Source: Diploscapter coronatus (taxonomy: Eukaryota > Nematoda > Chromadorea > Rhabditida > Rhabditidae). From it: DNA of 64,000 nucleotides. Each line of letters starts with the position of its first letter. Positions within the stretch are counted from its first letter, which is position 1. Under the pieces are notes generated by a model. That model was not told where the DNA came from. It searched no databases and saw only the letters and a program-made list of their open reading frames with translations. Positions 37,633 to 61,294 of the stretch are shown here, in pieces. The stretch covers positions 62,139,249 to 62,203,248 of the forward strand of contig OZ038423.1 in the NCBI GenBank assembly GCA_964036155.1, written 5' to 3'. The position numbers and the translations under genes were made by a program.

Positions 37633-40608
37633 ATGGAAGACTACGATATTCAGCGATGCGATCCGAATAAGGTAATTTTGACATGTTCATGTCTGGTTTT
37701 TCGTGATCATATTGGACTTTCAACATAAAAGAATGGACTAAATGCATGTTTTTCGTCATAATTATGTGAAATAAAAGAAGTAATGATGTTCAGACTAGTT
37801 GATTTTTTCAGACCTACGGAGGCCCCGTGATATTATGTGCTGACAATAACGCCGTATTCGATCATTACCTGAACGAATGCGTCTATGCAACTCTAATTCA
37901 GTTTACGGATCAGGTATTGAGTTCTTTTTATCTTCCATCTTTTGATCGTTTCTTGATCCAGGAAATGGAGCCTTCAATGCAATTCGTCTATGGTTATCTT
38001 CTGCCTGCCTTAGCGCTTGTAGTAATAGCGACAAATGGAGTCGTCATTTGGGTTCTCAACGAGCAGAAAACGGTTTGTTTTATAGATTTTTTTCCTACAT
38101 TTTACACTAGTCTTTTACTCAATTTAATGAAGATTTGAGGTCTGTACACAGATGTAAATGAAAAAAATTCAAAATTCTCTCGTAAAATACATTTTCTGCG
38201 AGCTGTATTCGATAATTCAATTCATCTTTTAAATTACGATATTCCAGAAGCGAGCAACGATTGACCCCCTTCTGTACATGGCGATATCCGCGTTGTTGAT
38301 GTGTCTTTCCCCGCTGCCTTTCACGATTTACTATTACACTTTGGGACATTTCCGGGATTTCAACGAGTCAATTGTCGTCTGTTATCTTCACAAGGTTTGA
38401 TTTTGTGATTTTTTCAAATGCGAATTGCGATTATTTTTCGTATCGTCCAGATATATGCATAATCGAAAGAAAATAAATGAAACCGATTTCAATATGCAGA
38501 TTTATCGAGGATATGCCGAAATTTATCCGTCAAAGTTTAAAAATCGAATACAATTATATGCCAATTCTGTAAATGAAATTTTCGCATCATTTATTATCTT
38601 CCAACCGTTTTCACTTTCAAGATAATCATCGGCTACAATTTCATTATTTATTTTCAGATGTGCATGGAAAGTCTCCCACTATTTTTCAACACCTTGATCA
38701 CATTTTACACGTTGCTATTGGGAACACAAAGGTAGTTTAGAAATACCGAAATTTGAGAAAATGTCAAAAGATCGAGAAATATTTTTAAAAAATACTTCCT
38801 GTCTACAAACTCCAAAACAGAATACCATAACATTTATAACGAAATGCTTTCATACGTCTGAAGTTTTTATCTGGCAATGGCGATTTTGTCATTTTCCTGA
38901 CATTTCAAAGGATAAAGAGATCAGAATTTTACTGAATCTGCCTTGAAATTGACAAAAATCCACAATTTCAGCTGTTGAACGTATGTTTGACGCAAATGTT
39001 GTACTTGAGTCTCCTCTATTAATTTTGAAAAGTGGCTTATTTTAGACTGATCGCCGTTCAATTTCCATTGAACTCATTCCAGTGGTGTACGAGGAATAGA
39101 ATTCGGCTATATTCCAAGGTCCAATCATAATTTACTATTTTAAAAATGACTCTTTCCTTTTCAGATAATTTTCGCATTTTCTTTGCTATTAACAGTGGTA
39201 CACTCCATATCAGATGATCGATTTATCTACCACTTCTGCGTTGAAAATCTAAACGTAAAACTTCCTCCTTCTGATTTTTATTCAAGCTCGAATTTTAGGA
39301 GAAATTTTCTGAATGGTTCTGGGTGGCTCGATGTTTCATCGGGCATAGCTCAATCGCTAGAAAGATAGGAGCTGAGAAATTTTCTTCGGTTAGTTCACCA
39401 TTGAAATTTTACAAATAAACCGCTTTCTAGATATTCGACATATTCCGTCTCATGCTGATTGTGATTCCCTCTGTTCTATTGTTCGCTATAACATTCTTCC
39501 TGATCACCACAATTCGGACTTCGGAATCTCCCCATAAACTAGGGTATTTTATTCTACTGTTTAAAAACTTACCTAATTTTTCTAGAGTTCACCGTCATAA
39601 AATGCGCAAAGCGTCTGCTAATACGACTACCATGTTGACTGTCATCATCGCTCTATTCTTACTAGCAAGGTAAAGACTAAATCTATCATTTTTCTATTTT
39701 ACTAGTTTTAGACTCCCATCAGCTACTTTGATAATCCTATCAAAACTGGAACACTTGCTGAACTTGGAACACTTGCAATTGCTGAAAGACTCTCATCTGC
39801 TCGTGGCTTGTTCCAACTTAGCCATGATGTCTCTGCATCCACTCTCTTTTGCTGTCTACATTTTCATGTCCAGGTAATTTCACAGCAATTTGCGCAGACT
39901 ATCCAAATTTATCATTGACTCTCTTAGACGCTTCCGAATATCCCTTCGTCGATTGCTCGGCCTGAGGTTTCTCGCATCCGATGAAGATTTCAACGCATTC
40001 ACTTCATCTTCGCATCCTTCGATACGATCTGGCAGCAGGAAACCGTTCCCTTTGGAACAGTTCAAGAAAGGTAAAAATATTCACATCTTGGATTTATCGC
40101 AAGATAATGGGAAAAAATTATCACACACACACACACACAACTGATAACTTATCATTCACTAAAGATGGTGTATTTTTCATTTCACGATCTCTCTCAATAA
40201 AATAACCCGAAACAGGTGATTCGAGATTGATTTCTGATAATCTGAATCAGAATGATTTTTCAAAAATTTTCGATATTGAAACGAAATTGGTTTAAACATG
40301 TCGGAATCATAGTTCTGGATATTCTTTTCTCCAGAAAAAAACAACTTTCAAATTTCATTTTTAATGCGCTTTTTTCAGAATCGAATTCCCACAACTATAC
40401 TCCAGCGCGGACTTCTCGTAGTTCTTTATCGGACCATCGAAAGTCCTCTGTGCGGAAGGTAGTCGTCATGTCGCCTCTACTCGACAGCAAATCTCGCTCC
40501 CCTCGAAACCCCCGGTTGCCTCCGCGACGATGCGACTCCACTCCCATGCAGACGATCGACGGGAACTGCAACTGGAAGAATATCGAAATCGAGTTGCCAT
40601 CTGATTGA
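37633..40608 (+). CDS. class A peptide GPCR, sex-peptide/myosuppressin-receptor-like (Srw-type)
   Basis: Thirteen exons give about 485 residues with seven hydrophobic segments: TM1 GYLLPALALVVIATNGVV, TM2 LYMAISALLMCLSPLPFTI, TM3 SLPLFFNTLITFYTLLLG, TM4 IIFAFSLLLTVVHSI, TM5 LMLIVIPSVLLFAITFFLI, TM6 TTMLTVIIALFLLARLPSAT, TM7 LLVACSNLAMMSLHPLSF. The DRY position reads TQR (LGTQRLIAVQFPL), and WCT follows soon after, as in arthropod and nematode sex-peptide/myosuppressin-type receptors. The TM7 motif is HPLSFAVY instead of NPxxY. The Cys after TM2 (IVVCYL) and a Cys in loop 2 (FCVEN) could form the usual disulfide. The C-tail is long, Ser/Arg-rich and ends IELPSD. The likely role is a neuropeptide receptor on neurons or muscle; the ligand is unknown. 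All introns are GT-AG. Confidence 0.78.
40122..40139. repeat. (CA)n microsatellite in GPCR intron
   Basis: About nine perfect CA units in the last intron of the GPCR gene. Confidence 0.9.
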
Positions 40609-41118
40609 GTTTAAAAATGGATTCGTTCGTTACTTTGTTCTCCTCCACAAAATAATTCGATCCAATCGTTTACAATACTGTTTATATATTTTTTCATATC
40701 AGAGTTATTCTTTACTCCTGACTCTAAACAGATCTGGTCTCATTCTTATAATCTTCACAGCAATTTTAAGATGCGATAACTCATTCACTAGAATCATCAA
40801 GAAGACGGGTGACTTCGCCATTGCCTAATATCAAATCATGATTTTATGAAATTATCCTTTGAAAAAAAAATTTACACTACTATTGTGTTGTTTACAGTCA
40901 ATAAATTATTCAGCCGATCACATGAATAGAAAAATTTATTCTAACTTCTTCCACAAATGAATAACAAGTTTAGACATGTTAATAGATGACCATTTTGAAG
41001 GCCTGAAGTCCATATGTGTGATCGACCCAGATTTTTAACTTCTTTCCAAATGATTTGATCTTGAATCTGAATTATTCAATCATCATTATTCGAAAGATCT
41101 AATGAAATCACAGAAGAC
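40609..41118. other. convergent 3' region between GPCR and F-box gene
   Basis: About 500 bp of AT-rich DNA with no independent gene. If the F-box transcript uses the GTAAGT that overlaps its apparent stop codon, a short final exon may lie here; a minus-strand candidate begins near 40999 (GGACTTCAG acceptor) and stays open for about 22 codons. Confidence 0.35.
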
Positions 41119-42639
41119 TTACTCCCTACTCAAGTATGACTCCTTTTTACATCTCCACAAACGTCTGTTCCCGAACTTCTCCATCAAGCCTTCGCTGATC
41201 GTGTCCCAGGCCCACTTGCTGTCCAGATTATTGAGATGAGGGAACTCCCACTCCCTTTTGAAGGGCATTATAGAGAGCAATTTCGGCAGTAGTCGCTTCA
41301 AGGAGATCGATCCAGTTCCGACATTAACGCTTTTCACAGGCGCTTCCAACAGCTTGCAAATGTCGTCAGAGTCCAGATAGGGGAAATTGAATCGCTGAAA
41401 ATTACCGATTTTAGAATTTTTGGAGAAATTCAGAGCGTGAATGTTCGAAATTCGTGCTCGAAAAATTTGATCTCTTGTTCGGAATTATTTCCAACCCTCT
41501 TACCACTGTATCTTTGAAATGGTTCATCTTCATAAGCTCGTGCGCCAACGGACACATCCGCATTCCAATCTTCGTGAGACCTAAAAATTGAACTATTTTC
41601 TGAATTTCATCAATTCCGTTTTCCTACGTTCTTGTAAGAATGGGGACTTCTCGAATCGTTCCCTGTTCGCCATTTCTAGTCTCCAGGAAGGGCACAAGTG
41701 GATATCCCGAACTTCGACTCGCGACCGATTCGTGTCAAAGAAACGAATAAGATTCCAGAATCCGTTACTTTGCTCGCTATCCTGAAAGAAAAGAATTTCA
41801 ATTGAGGATTTTCGATCAGTAGGAATTAATTTGAATCAATTTTATAATGCTGACGCTAGTACTGATCATTAGCAATCGTTTCGAAATCAATATTGGTCAT
41901 AAAATGACTCCCAATCTCTTATTAAAGTTAGCGAGCTTACAATACTGAGGCGTCGGATGTAAACCTTTCGAATGAATAGATTAAAGTCGATGATAGGATC
42001 GAAATTATCGCCAACGTTCAGGTACGTTTTATGATTCAGGGCGTACTCAAACCATGTAAGGAATGGCTGATTCGCGAATTGTGGATCCGTACCTAAATGA
42101 CTTATTTTATTAGAAAGAATTCATAAGTTGGGAAAAGAACAATGTAGACAAAATGTAAATAAATAACAGAAAATAGGTACTTACAGTAACGCAAATATCT
42201 TCCGAAGAGCCGCATGAGTTTGTTGTCGAATTCTTCGGATTCTCTTCTCTCCTGTGCACTTCTAATTCGGGCTTTGAAGAAACTCACTCGTCGGTACTTC
42301 TTGAAGAGTTGACTGCGACACATGGTCAGGAACAGTTCGTTCTAAAGTTATTCTTTCAATTTTTCTATAAAAACTGAAGTATATCAATTTTAGCAACTGA
42401 AAGTATGCAAAAATGACTGCAATTTCTAAATTTGTTAAAATTGTATGTACCTCCGTTTCATACTTGCACGTGTCAATATCGAGTGTATCAATTTGTATCG
42501 TTTCCTCCAGAGCCGTCGAATAATTTCTTCTGACAATATTCATCATTCGTCTGTTTGTCCAGGCCAAATTAACGATTTCGCTGTAATTCAGGTAGCGACA
42601 GCTCATGATTATCAATTCTGTAGGCAGATTCAACACCAT
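41119..42639 (-). CDS. nematode F-box protein
   Basis: F-box proteins are substrate-recognition subunits of SCF ubiquitin ligases, binding SKP1. Six minus-strand exons give about 330 residues. The first exon encodes an N-terminal F-box (MVLNLPTELIIMSCRYLNY, then VNLAWTNRRMMNIVRRN), with the usual LPxELI start and the Trp-x-N-R position. The rest (NELFLTMCRSQLFKKYRR, DPQFANQPFLTWFEYAL, LTKIGMRMCPLAHELMKMNH, LDSDDICKLLEAPVKS) has no domain I can name and presumably binds substrate. Nematodes have greatly expanded F-box families that evolve fast. The stop at 41119-41121 overlaps a strong donor (GGA|GTAAGT), so the true C-terminus may be different. It is convergent with the GPCR. Confidence 0.62.
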
Positions 42640-44027
42640 TTTTCGGAATAATTAGATTAGTTGCAATAGTTATTGTGTAAATGAGATCCAGTGGTTTTTA
42701 TTGTAAGCTGTCTGTTAAAACACCAGTGGTTATAACAGCAAGTTTCACTTGAGAATTTAGCAAGTTTCTCTCTCTGTAATGAAAGATATCTGCGTAGAAT
42801 GTTTCTACTTTAGGCAATGCTAACAAAAACAGCAAATCTGTTGCGAACGAACTTTGTTTCAGATTCGACGATGTAAATGTCACTTAAACTAGTCATTCTG
42901 TAGTGTGCATAACATATCAGCACGACAAATAAATAACGCTAGAGCTTAAACTAAAGAATAGTTTGATATTTTATCATTTTTATCTAAATATGTTTTAATC
43001 AACTTTTTAAAGTATTATTCTTCAATTCAGGCGCATTTTTCAAAATATAATTGCGGTAAAATAACAGCATTTTATTTAAAAGAAACCTTTAAATAGTACA
43101 AATTTCGAATCAGCTTAACATAATTGTAACGTCGAAGCATTTCAAAATTCTACTAGAAAACTGCCAATTTCTACATGTTTATCATAGACTATTCTAATTG
43201 TTATTGTGATCTTTTTCAAATCGTAACGTTGGAGTAAATTCAAATTTTCTCAATTTGACTCAATCGACTCGGCTCAATAATTCAATTAGAATACATCTTC
43301 ATTTCTACGAGGATTAGTCTTCGAAGAAAAGCTACGCGAAATGAATAGATGCCAAAAATTGAATGTGGCGCATTCAGCCTCTGCAAAAAAGAAGACGAGT
43401 AGGGAATGGCAGAGAAGAGAAAGAGAGGTCTCCTCTGCAGCCTCTTCCCTCTCCCTCTTTCTCTCTGTCTCTGCTCTCTTCTCCTTCCCCTACTCTCCCC
43501 TCCTCTTTCTCACTCCCTTCGCATAATTAGCATCACAGCTCGTTCGACGTCCCTCTTTTGTCTTCGCTTTTCATCGTCAAACTTTTCCTTCTTCGATTTT
43601 TAAATCGTATCGATTTTATGCTAATTTTCAGGATCTAACAAGAACCATAAATCGCGACGAAAGGACGGCGGATCGAATGATGCGGTAAAAAGTACAGGGG
43701 GAGAACAGGACACAAACACCCGAACACAGCTGCAGAGACAAGCAGTTGACAGGCAAAAACGATCTGTGAATAATACAACGATTCACTGAACGCGAGTGAA
43801 GTAAGCGATTATCGATTCGTCCATTCGGCTGCATAAAAATGCGTAAACTACGACGCGGAATATCAGATTTCTTGAAATTATCTTTCATGCTCGTTTCATA
43901 ACAAAGCAAAATTCTCGCCGAGTCAGCGATTCAAAAATCTAAAATGGAGAGAGGAAATTGAGCAGTTTTCATTTTTATTGCATTTTGAATAGTGTTATTT
44001 TCAAGCAATTATCCTTTTACACTAGGA
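42640..44027. promoter_or_regulatory. shared upstream region of F-box gene and WDFY3
   Basis: A 1.4 kb divergent gap. At 43391-43428 the plus strand is nearly all purine and at 43430-43518 nearly all pyrimidine (CTCTTCCCTCTCCCTC and similar). A TTTTCAG near 43630 and ACTAG directly before the WDFY3 ATG suggest a 5' UTR intron or trans-splice acceptor. No coding gene is supported. Confidence 0.4.
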
Positions 44028-56811
<12,784 letters not shown>

Positions 56812-58338
56812 TTCCTCCGGTGATTTTCCCAACTTCACCATAATTTTTATAACTTATTTTTTACTTCCACTTATGGAAATTCTTAGGTAGTTGTATCTAT
56901 TTTCTTCCAATTTTCCCTATGGTATCTATGAAATGAGCATATTTTCTAGAATATCTAAATTCTATGAGTTTCAACGGTTGGTCTTGTGAAATTTTCTGGT
57001 TGTGCTAAATTTCTATACACACATTTTCGTGGACTTATGCCTTTGTGCAATTTCTCTAATTGAAGCTTCGTAACAGTGTAGTGGATCTTCGAGTATTCGA
57101 ATTGAAAAATGATCTCATTTTCTTTCTATTGTTTTGTTATGTTACCCGAGATTTTCAAACTTTCCCACTCAAAATATCATCACCGAATTTCTTGAGGGAT
57201 TGTCATATCTAGCCAAAATTTGCGATTTCGTTCTAATTTCAAAACCCTAGCTAGTCTCTGCCAAATTATTAGATTCTTCCGAAGATCAAGGTTTCAGTTG
57301 AAGAAAACATTTATCAAAACTTGCTACTCAACTTGCCTAGAATTGTGAAATTCGTTGTTTTCTAATTTATTGCTAGCAAAATAGTATTTTTCTAGGGTAA
57401 GAGGATTGGGGTATTCAGTTTTCGCTATTCTCAGACCCTAATAAACAAAATCCGGATTCTGCATACTCCGCGTTTGATAATCAAAAGTTCTACCTATCTT
57501 TCGCAAATTTCGTAAGTTATTTCGGTTGAAAAATTGTTATTATTTTTTTTTAAATTCTATCCTTTCAAATAAAAATTTGAAAATACATCCAAAATAACGC
57601 AATTTTGCATCCTTTTTGGTGCTATTTTTGGACTATTTTTGGCCGAAATAATAAAAGAATCCCCTGATAAGTCAGTGATAATAAGCTTTTATCACATCAG
57701 TGAAAAGGAATTCGGAATTTGCGCAGAGAAGTGCAAAAAGTAATGCGGAGTAAGGAATTTTCGCGAAGGAGCGAGAAAGCGCAGAGAGTGTAGAGAAATG
57801 GAGGAAGAGGGGAAATCGATGCAGTGTCAAATTCACTTCCACTTCGCATTCCTCCATTTTCCTCGTTCGTTTTCGAAATTTTCCGAATTTTTCTGTGGAT
57901 TTTGTAAATTTATCGGATGAATTCCTGCGAAATTTATTGACAGGATTATGCAGACTTTTGAAAATAGTCGAATTTTCTACTTGAATTTGAAAGTCACGGT
58001 TTTCCCGTCGAAACTCAAGAAATGGTTTTATTTCGACTTTTCCAAAAATTGACTGTCTGACGAATTCTAGCAATGTTTTTTTCTGTTTGAACTCTTCAAG
58101 TTCCCGACAGAACTCGACAACTTTCATCGGCATTTCTTCTTTGAAGGTTCTTTTCTGCAAACTGATGCTTTGATTTTCTCCCAAATTCATCTGTTTCTGA
58201 AAAATCGAATCATTCTTTCCGGATCAAACTCTTGACATCCCTCGTCTCAAATTTTAGAATTCATCGCTTTTTTGTCTTTCATTCGAAATCATGATTTTTC
58301 TTTTCGAAATTTCAAGAAATTGTTTTCAGCTGACAAAA
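56812..58338. other. 1.5 kb gap between WDFY3 and CDC37
   Basis: This contains the WDFY3 3' UTR and the CDC37 upstream region. A minus-strand open frame of 172 codons spans 57672-58190; its protein is rich in Lys, Glu and Phe and has no domain I know. TTTTCAG at 58323-58329 is the likely CDC37 acceptor. Confidence 0.4.
57672..58190 (-). CDS. possible single-exon orphan ORF, 172 codons
   Basis: This is the longest unexplained open frame in the window's non-coding DNA. It begins MNLGENQSISLQKRTFKEE and is mostly charged to about residue 115, then hydrophobic. No family is recognised. It lies head-to-head with CDC37, 150 bp away. The run of GAAATTT-like words may keep the frame open by chance, so I regard it as doubtful. 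Confidence 0.2.
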   Translation of the reverse strand: MNLGENQSISLQKRTFKEEMPMKVVEFCRELEEFKQKKTLLEFVRQSIFGKVEIKPFLEFRRENRDFQIQVENSTIFKSLHNPVNKFRRNSSDKFTKSTEKFGKFRKRTRKMEECEVEVNLTLHRFPLFLHFSTLSALSRSFAKIPYSALLFALLCANSEFLFTDVIKAYYH

Positions 58339-60573
58339 ATGCCAATCGACTATTCGAAGTGGAAGGAGATTGAAGTGAGTGACGATGAGGACGACACTCA
58401 TCCCAACATCGACACGCCTTCTCTCTTCAGGTCAGAATAGAATACCCACCTACAAAAATGAAGAACTAGTTGGAGGACTGCGAAACTTCAAGAATTTCAC
58501 CAAATTTCGAGGCTTATTCAAATTTTTAACTTTGATGCAGATATGCAAATTTTTAATGCACTTTCACTTCTTGAGGATAATTTTGACTTGATGGAAAACA
58601 TTTGCGATGTTAAATTTTCGAAGTTGAAAATTTTACACTACTTTATCAGAAACTGCCAATTTGCAGATGGCGTCACCAGGCGCGTTTGGAGAGAATGGCG
58701 GAGAAGAAGCAGAAGAAGGAGGAGCTGGAGAAGGAGAAGAGCAGTGTGTCCAACAAGATGAAGGCAAGTCCAGCATTAAGACAAGTCAATGAATATGCCC
58801 ATTGTAGGACCTCGAGGACAAGCTCAAGTCCTCGTCGATTTCGGGCGAGGAAAAGGCCAAGATCCAGAAGCAAATTGACGATGTTAGGGCGCAGGAAGAG
58901 GCTTACATAGCCAAGGAGAGGGAACTCGAGGTGGGGTGACAAGAGATCAAACAAAAAGAACCCAACATTCTGAAAAGCTCAAATAAACGAAAATACCCCT
59001 CGTGCTTGTCTGATCACATATCGTAATGTAAAGGTCTCTTTAAGCAATGAATTATGATGCAAAATGGCTAATTTCTAGTATTGAACATTATTTTTCGAGT
59101 AATTAATTTGGCAATTATGCAGGAGCAAGAGCGTCTGGAACCGTGGAACGTGGACACGATCGGTCGCGAGGCATTCTCCTCGTCCAGGATCAACAAAATC
59201 GGCGAGAAGAAGCCAACGCAGCAGACGCTCAATGATGAAGAGGACTCCAAGAGAATGGTTAGTGGAATTGAACGAATATTTTTTTTTTTTTTTTTCGAAA
59301 AAATGGGCAATTTGATAATTTTGTATTTTCCCCCAAAATATTCCATATTAAAGCTCAACTCACCATATATTTCTTGCTATTGTGTTGAAGAGATTTGCAT
59401 TTTTCAGACGCAATTCTTCGAGCAGAATGAGGAATTGCTGCAAACGTACGGGAAGCTGCACGGTCTGAAAGCCAGCGAGGAATATTTGCTCGAGCACCCA
59501 CACCTTTGCAGCGAATACACTGCAAACTATCTGACCATCGAGGCTCTCAACTTGGCCATTGACAACAAAGTCAGTTTTAAAAAAGAAAACACCGAAAAAG
59601 TGAATATGGCTTTCTTTCTGAAGATTACTCACGCGATGAAATTGATGATGACCAGAAACGAAATGATTCCTATTTGAATAAGAACTACTTTCTTCGTGAT
59701 TTTATGAATATCAGAGAAAACAATTTCGGGGGATTCTACTCATTTTAATTTTCAGGACGACGAAATGTGTTGCATGGCGGAGCAGTGCGTGATCGTGCAG
59801 TACTTGCTCGAACTGGCCAAGTCCCTGTCCGCGGTCGCCACCAACACCAATGTCATCAAGAATTTCTTCAAGAAGTTGGAACTCGTCTATTTACTTCAAA
59901 TAATTCGAGTTGTTTTCAGGTTCGCTGCAGCCGACCCCAGCTACATGAAGATGTTCAAGGACGAAGTGGCTTCCTTCCAGGACAGACTCCGCAGAAGGGC
60001 CAAGGAGAAGAGAGATGCCGCCATCGCTGAATATGAGGCTGAGGAAAAGGTTGGGAATGAGTTTCTTAAAATTGAAATTTCAATAACAAAACAACTTGCT
60101 TCTTGTGATTTGATGTTTTCGACTAAATCTCGAAATTTATTCATGGAAAATTGAATCGTTTCAGGAGAAGCGCATCGCCTCAGCCCCCGGTGGACTGGAT
60201 CCAATTGAGGTGTACGACTCGCTGCCCGAGGAAATGAAGACCGCTTTCGACTCGCAGAACGTGGAGCAGCTGCAGCAGGTCGCCATCAACATGGACAAAG
60301 AGGTCGGCTTTTTTCAAATTTTGTATTGAAAACCTACTCTTCTAAAGAACGACCTGTGATAAATTGAAATGCGAGAGATTTGAAACGAGAAATTTTCGAA
60401 CTAAATAGCATGTCTCTTCAGCTTTCTCGAAATTCGTCGTCTTTTTCCAGGTGTTTGCGTACCACTTCCAGCGTTGCATCGACTCGGGTCTGTGGGTGCC
60501 AGGCAAACAGGACGACGACGAGACCACAGCCACTGAGGACGGGGCCGTGTCCGAGGATTCCGAGCAGCATTGA
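58339..60573 (+). CDS. CDC37: HSP90 co-chaperone CDC37
   Basis: CDC37 delivers kinase clients to HSP90 in the cytosol. Nine exons give about 375 residues. The N-terminus [19 protein letters not shown], followed by [18 protein letters not shown], is nearly identical to the family, including the Ser in EVSDDED that CK2 phosphorylates and that kinase binding needs. A coiled coil ([17 protein letters not shown]) follows, then [12 protein letters not shown], the HSP90-binding middle domain ([20 protein letters not shown], then [14 protein letters not shown]), and [16 protein letters not shown]. The C-terminus has [19 protein letters not shown]. One intron is GC-AG. The ATG lies nine bases after TTTTCAG. 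It is probably the first gene of a cluster with beta-CA and ATPAF2. Confidence 0.96.
58764..58807 (+). other. GC-AG intron, 44 nt (CDC37)
   Basis: AAG|GCAAGT to ATTGTAG joins VSNKMK to DLEDKLKSS in phase 0. A GT four bases into the intron would shift the frame. The donor is a perfect GC-type consensus. Confidence 0.8.
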
Positions 60574-61294
60574 ACGATGACCCCCTGCCTCTTTTCCTCC
60601 ATTCCCCCTTCTCGTCTTCTCCCTCCTTTCCCTTCCCACTTCCAATTCTCCTGGTCAATCAGAATCTGTCAATTCTCCCCCATTTCCCAACAGTCATCAA
60701 TTTACCTACGAAAGACGTTTCCTCTCTTCCCCAGTTTTATCATGCAAATTACCGTAATCCACATTTTCTTCTTTAATTACGGTACTCGAAAAACGCCCTG
60801 ATAATTATTCGAGACGTCTCCATGCGGGTTCCTATCTTTGAGTGCGCGTCTCCCTTCTTTTTCTATCTCCAAACAATCGTTGCAGAAAACTCTGACTCTA
60901 ATTTTATCGATCGTTTTTATTCTTTTCATTATTTTATTCATTTACTTGGATTTAAAAAAAATTTGGCTGCATTCAGGAAATTCATTTCTTGTGATCTGCA
61001 GCTATACTTGATTTAACTTGAGGTTTGGTACCGAATGATAATAATTCAAGGCTTATCATTTTGGTATCAAGTCAGCAAGTCCCTGATTGTGTGTATTATT
61101 TGACTGTGAACATCTTAGTATCTATCATTTCATTTTTTCTTTGATTCATTTATTGTTGGCAATTATGTTATTTCGACTCACAATAAATTGTCTTTTAGAA
61201 AAAGTGACTTCATAATTTGTATGGTTCTAGAACCACTTCCCAATATTCTTGTTACTTTGTATTTGTATTGCACAAAATTCGAGATTTTTCAGGA
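60574..61294 (+). terminator. CDC37 3' UTR, poly(A) signal 61182-61187, and beta-CA acceptor
   Basis: AATAAA at 61182-61187 is about 105 nt before TTTTTCAG at 61285-61292, which lies two bases before the next gene's first ATG. The UTR begins with a C/T-rich stretch (60577-60640). No gene is seen. Confidence 0.55.

Noticed and set aside
39880..40065. Minus-strand ORF opposite the GPCR tail
   Set aside because: It is a shadow of the plus-strand exon encoding the receptor's C-terminal tail.
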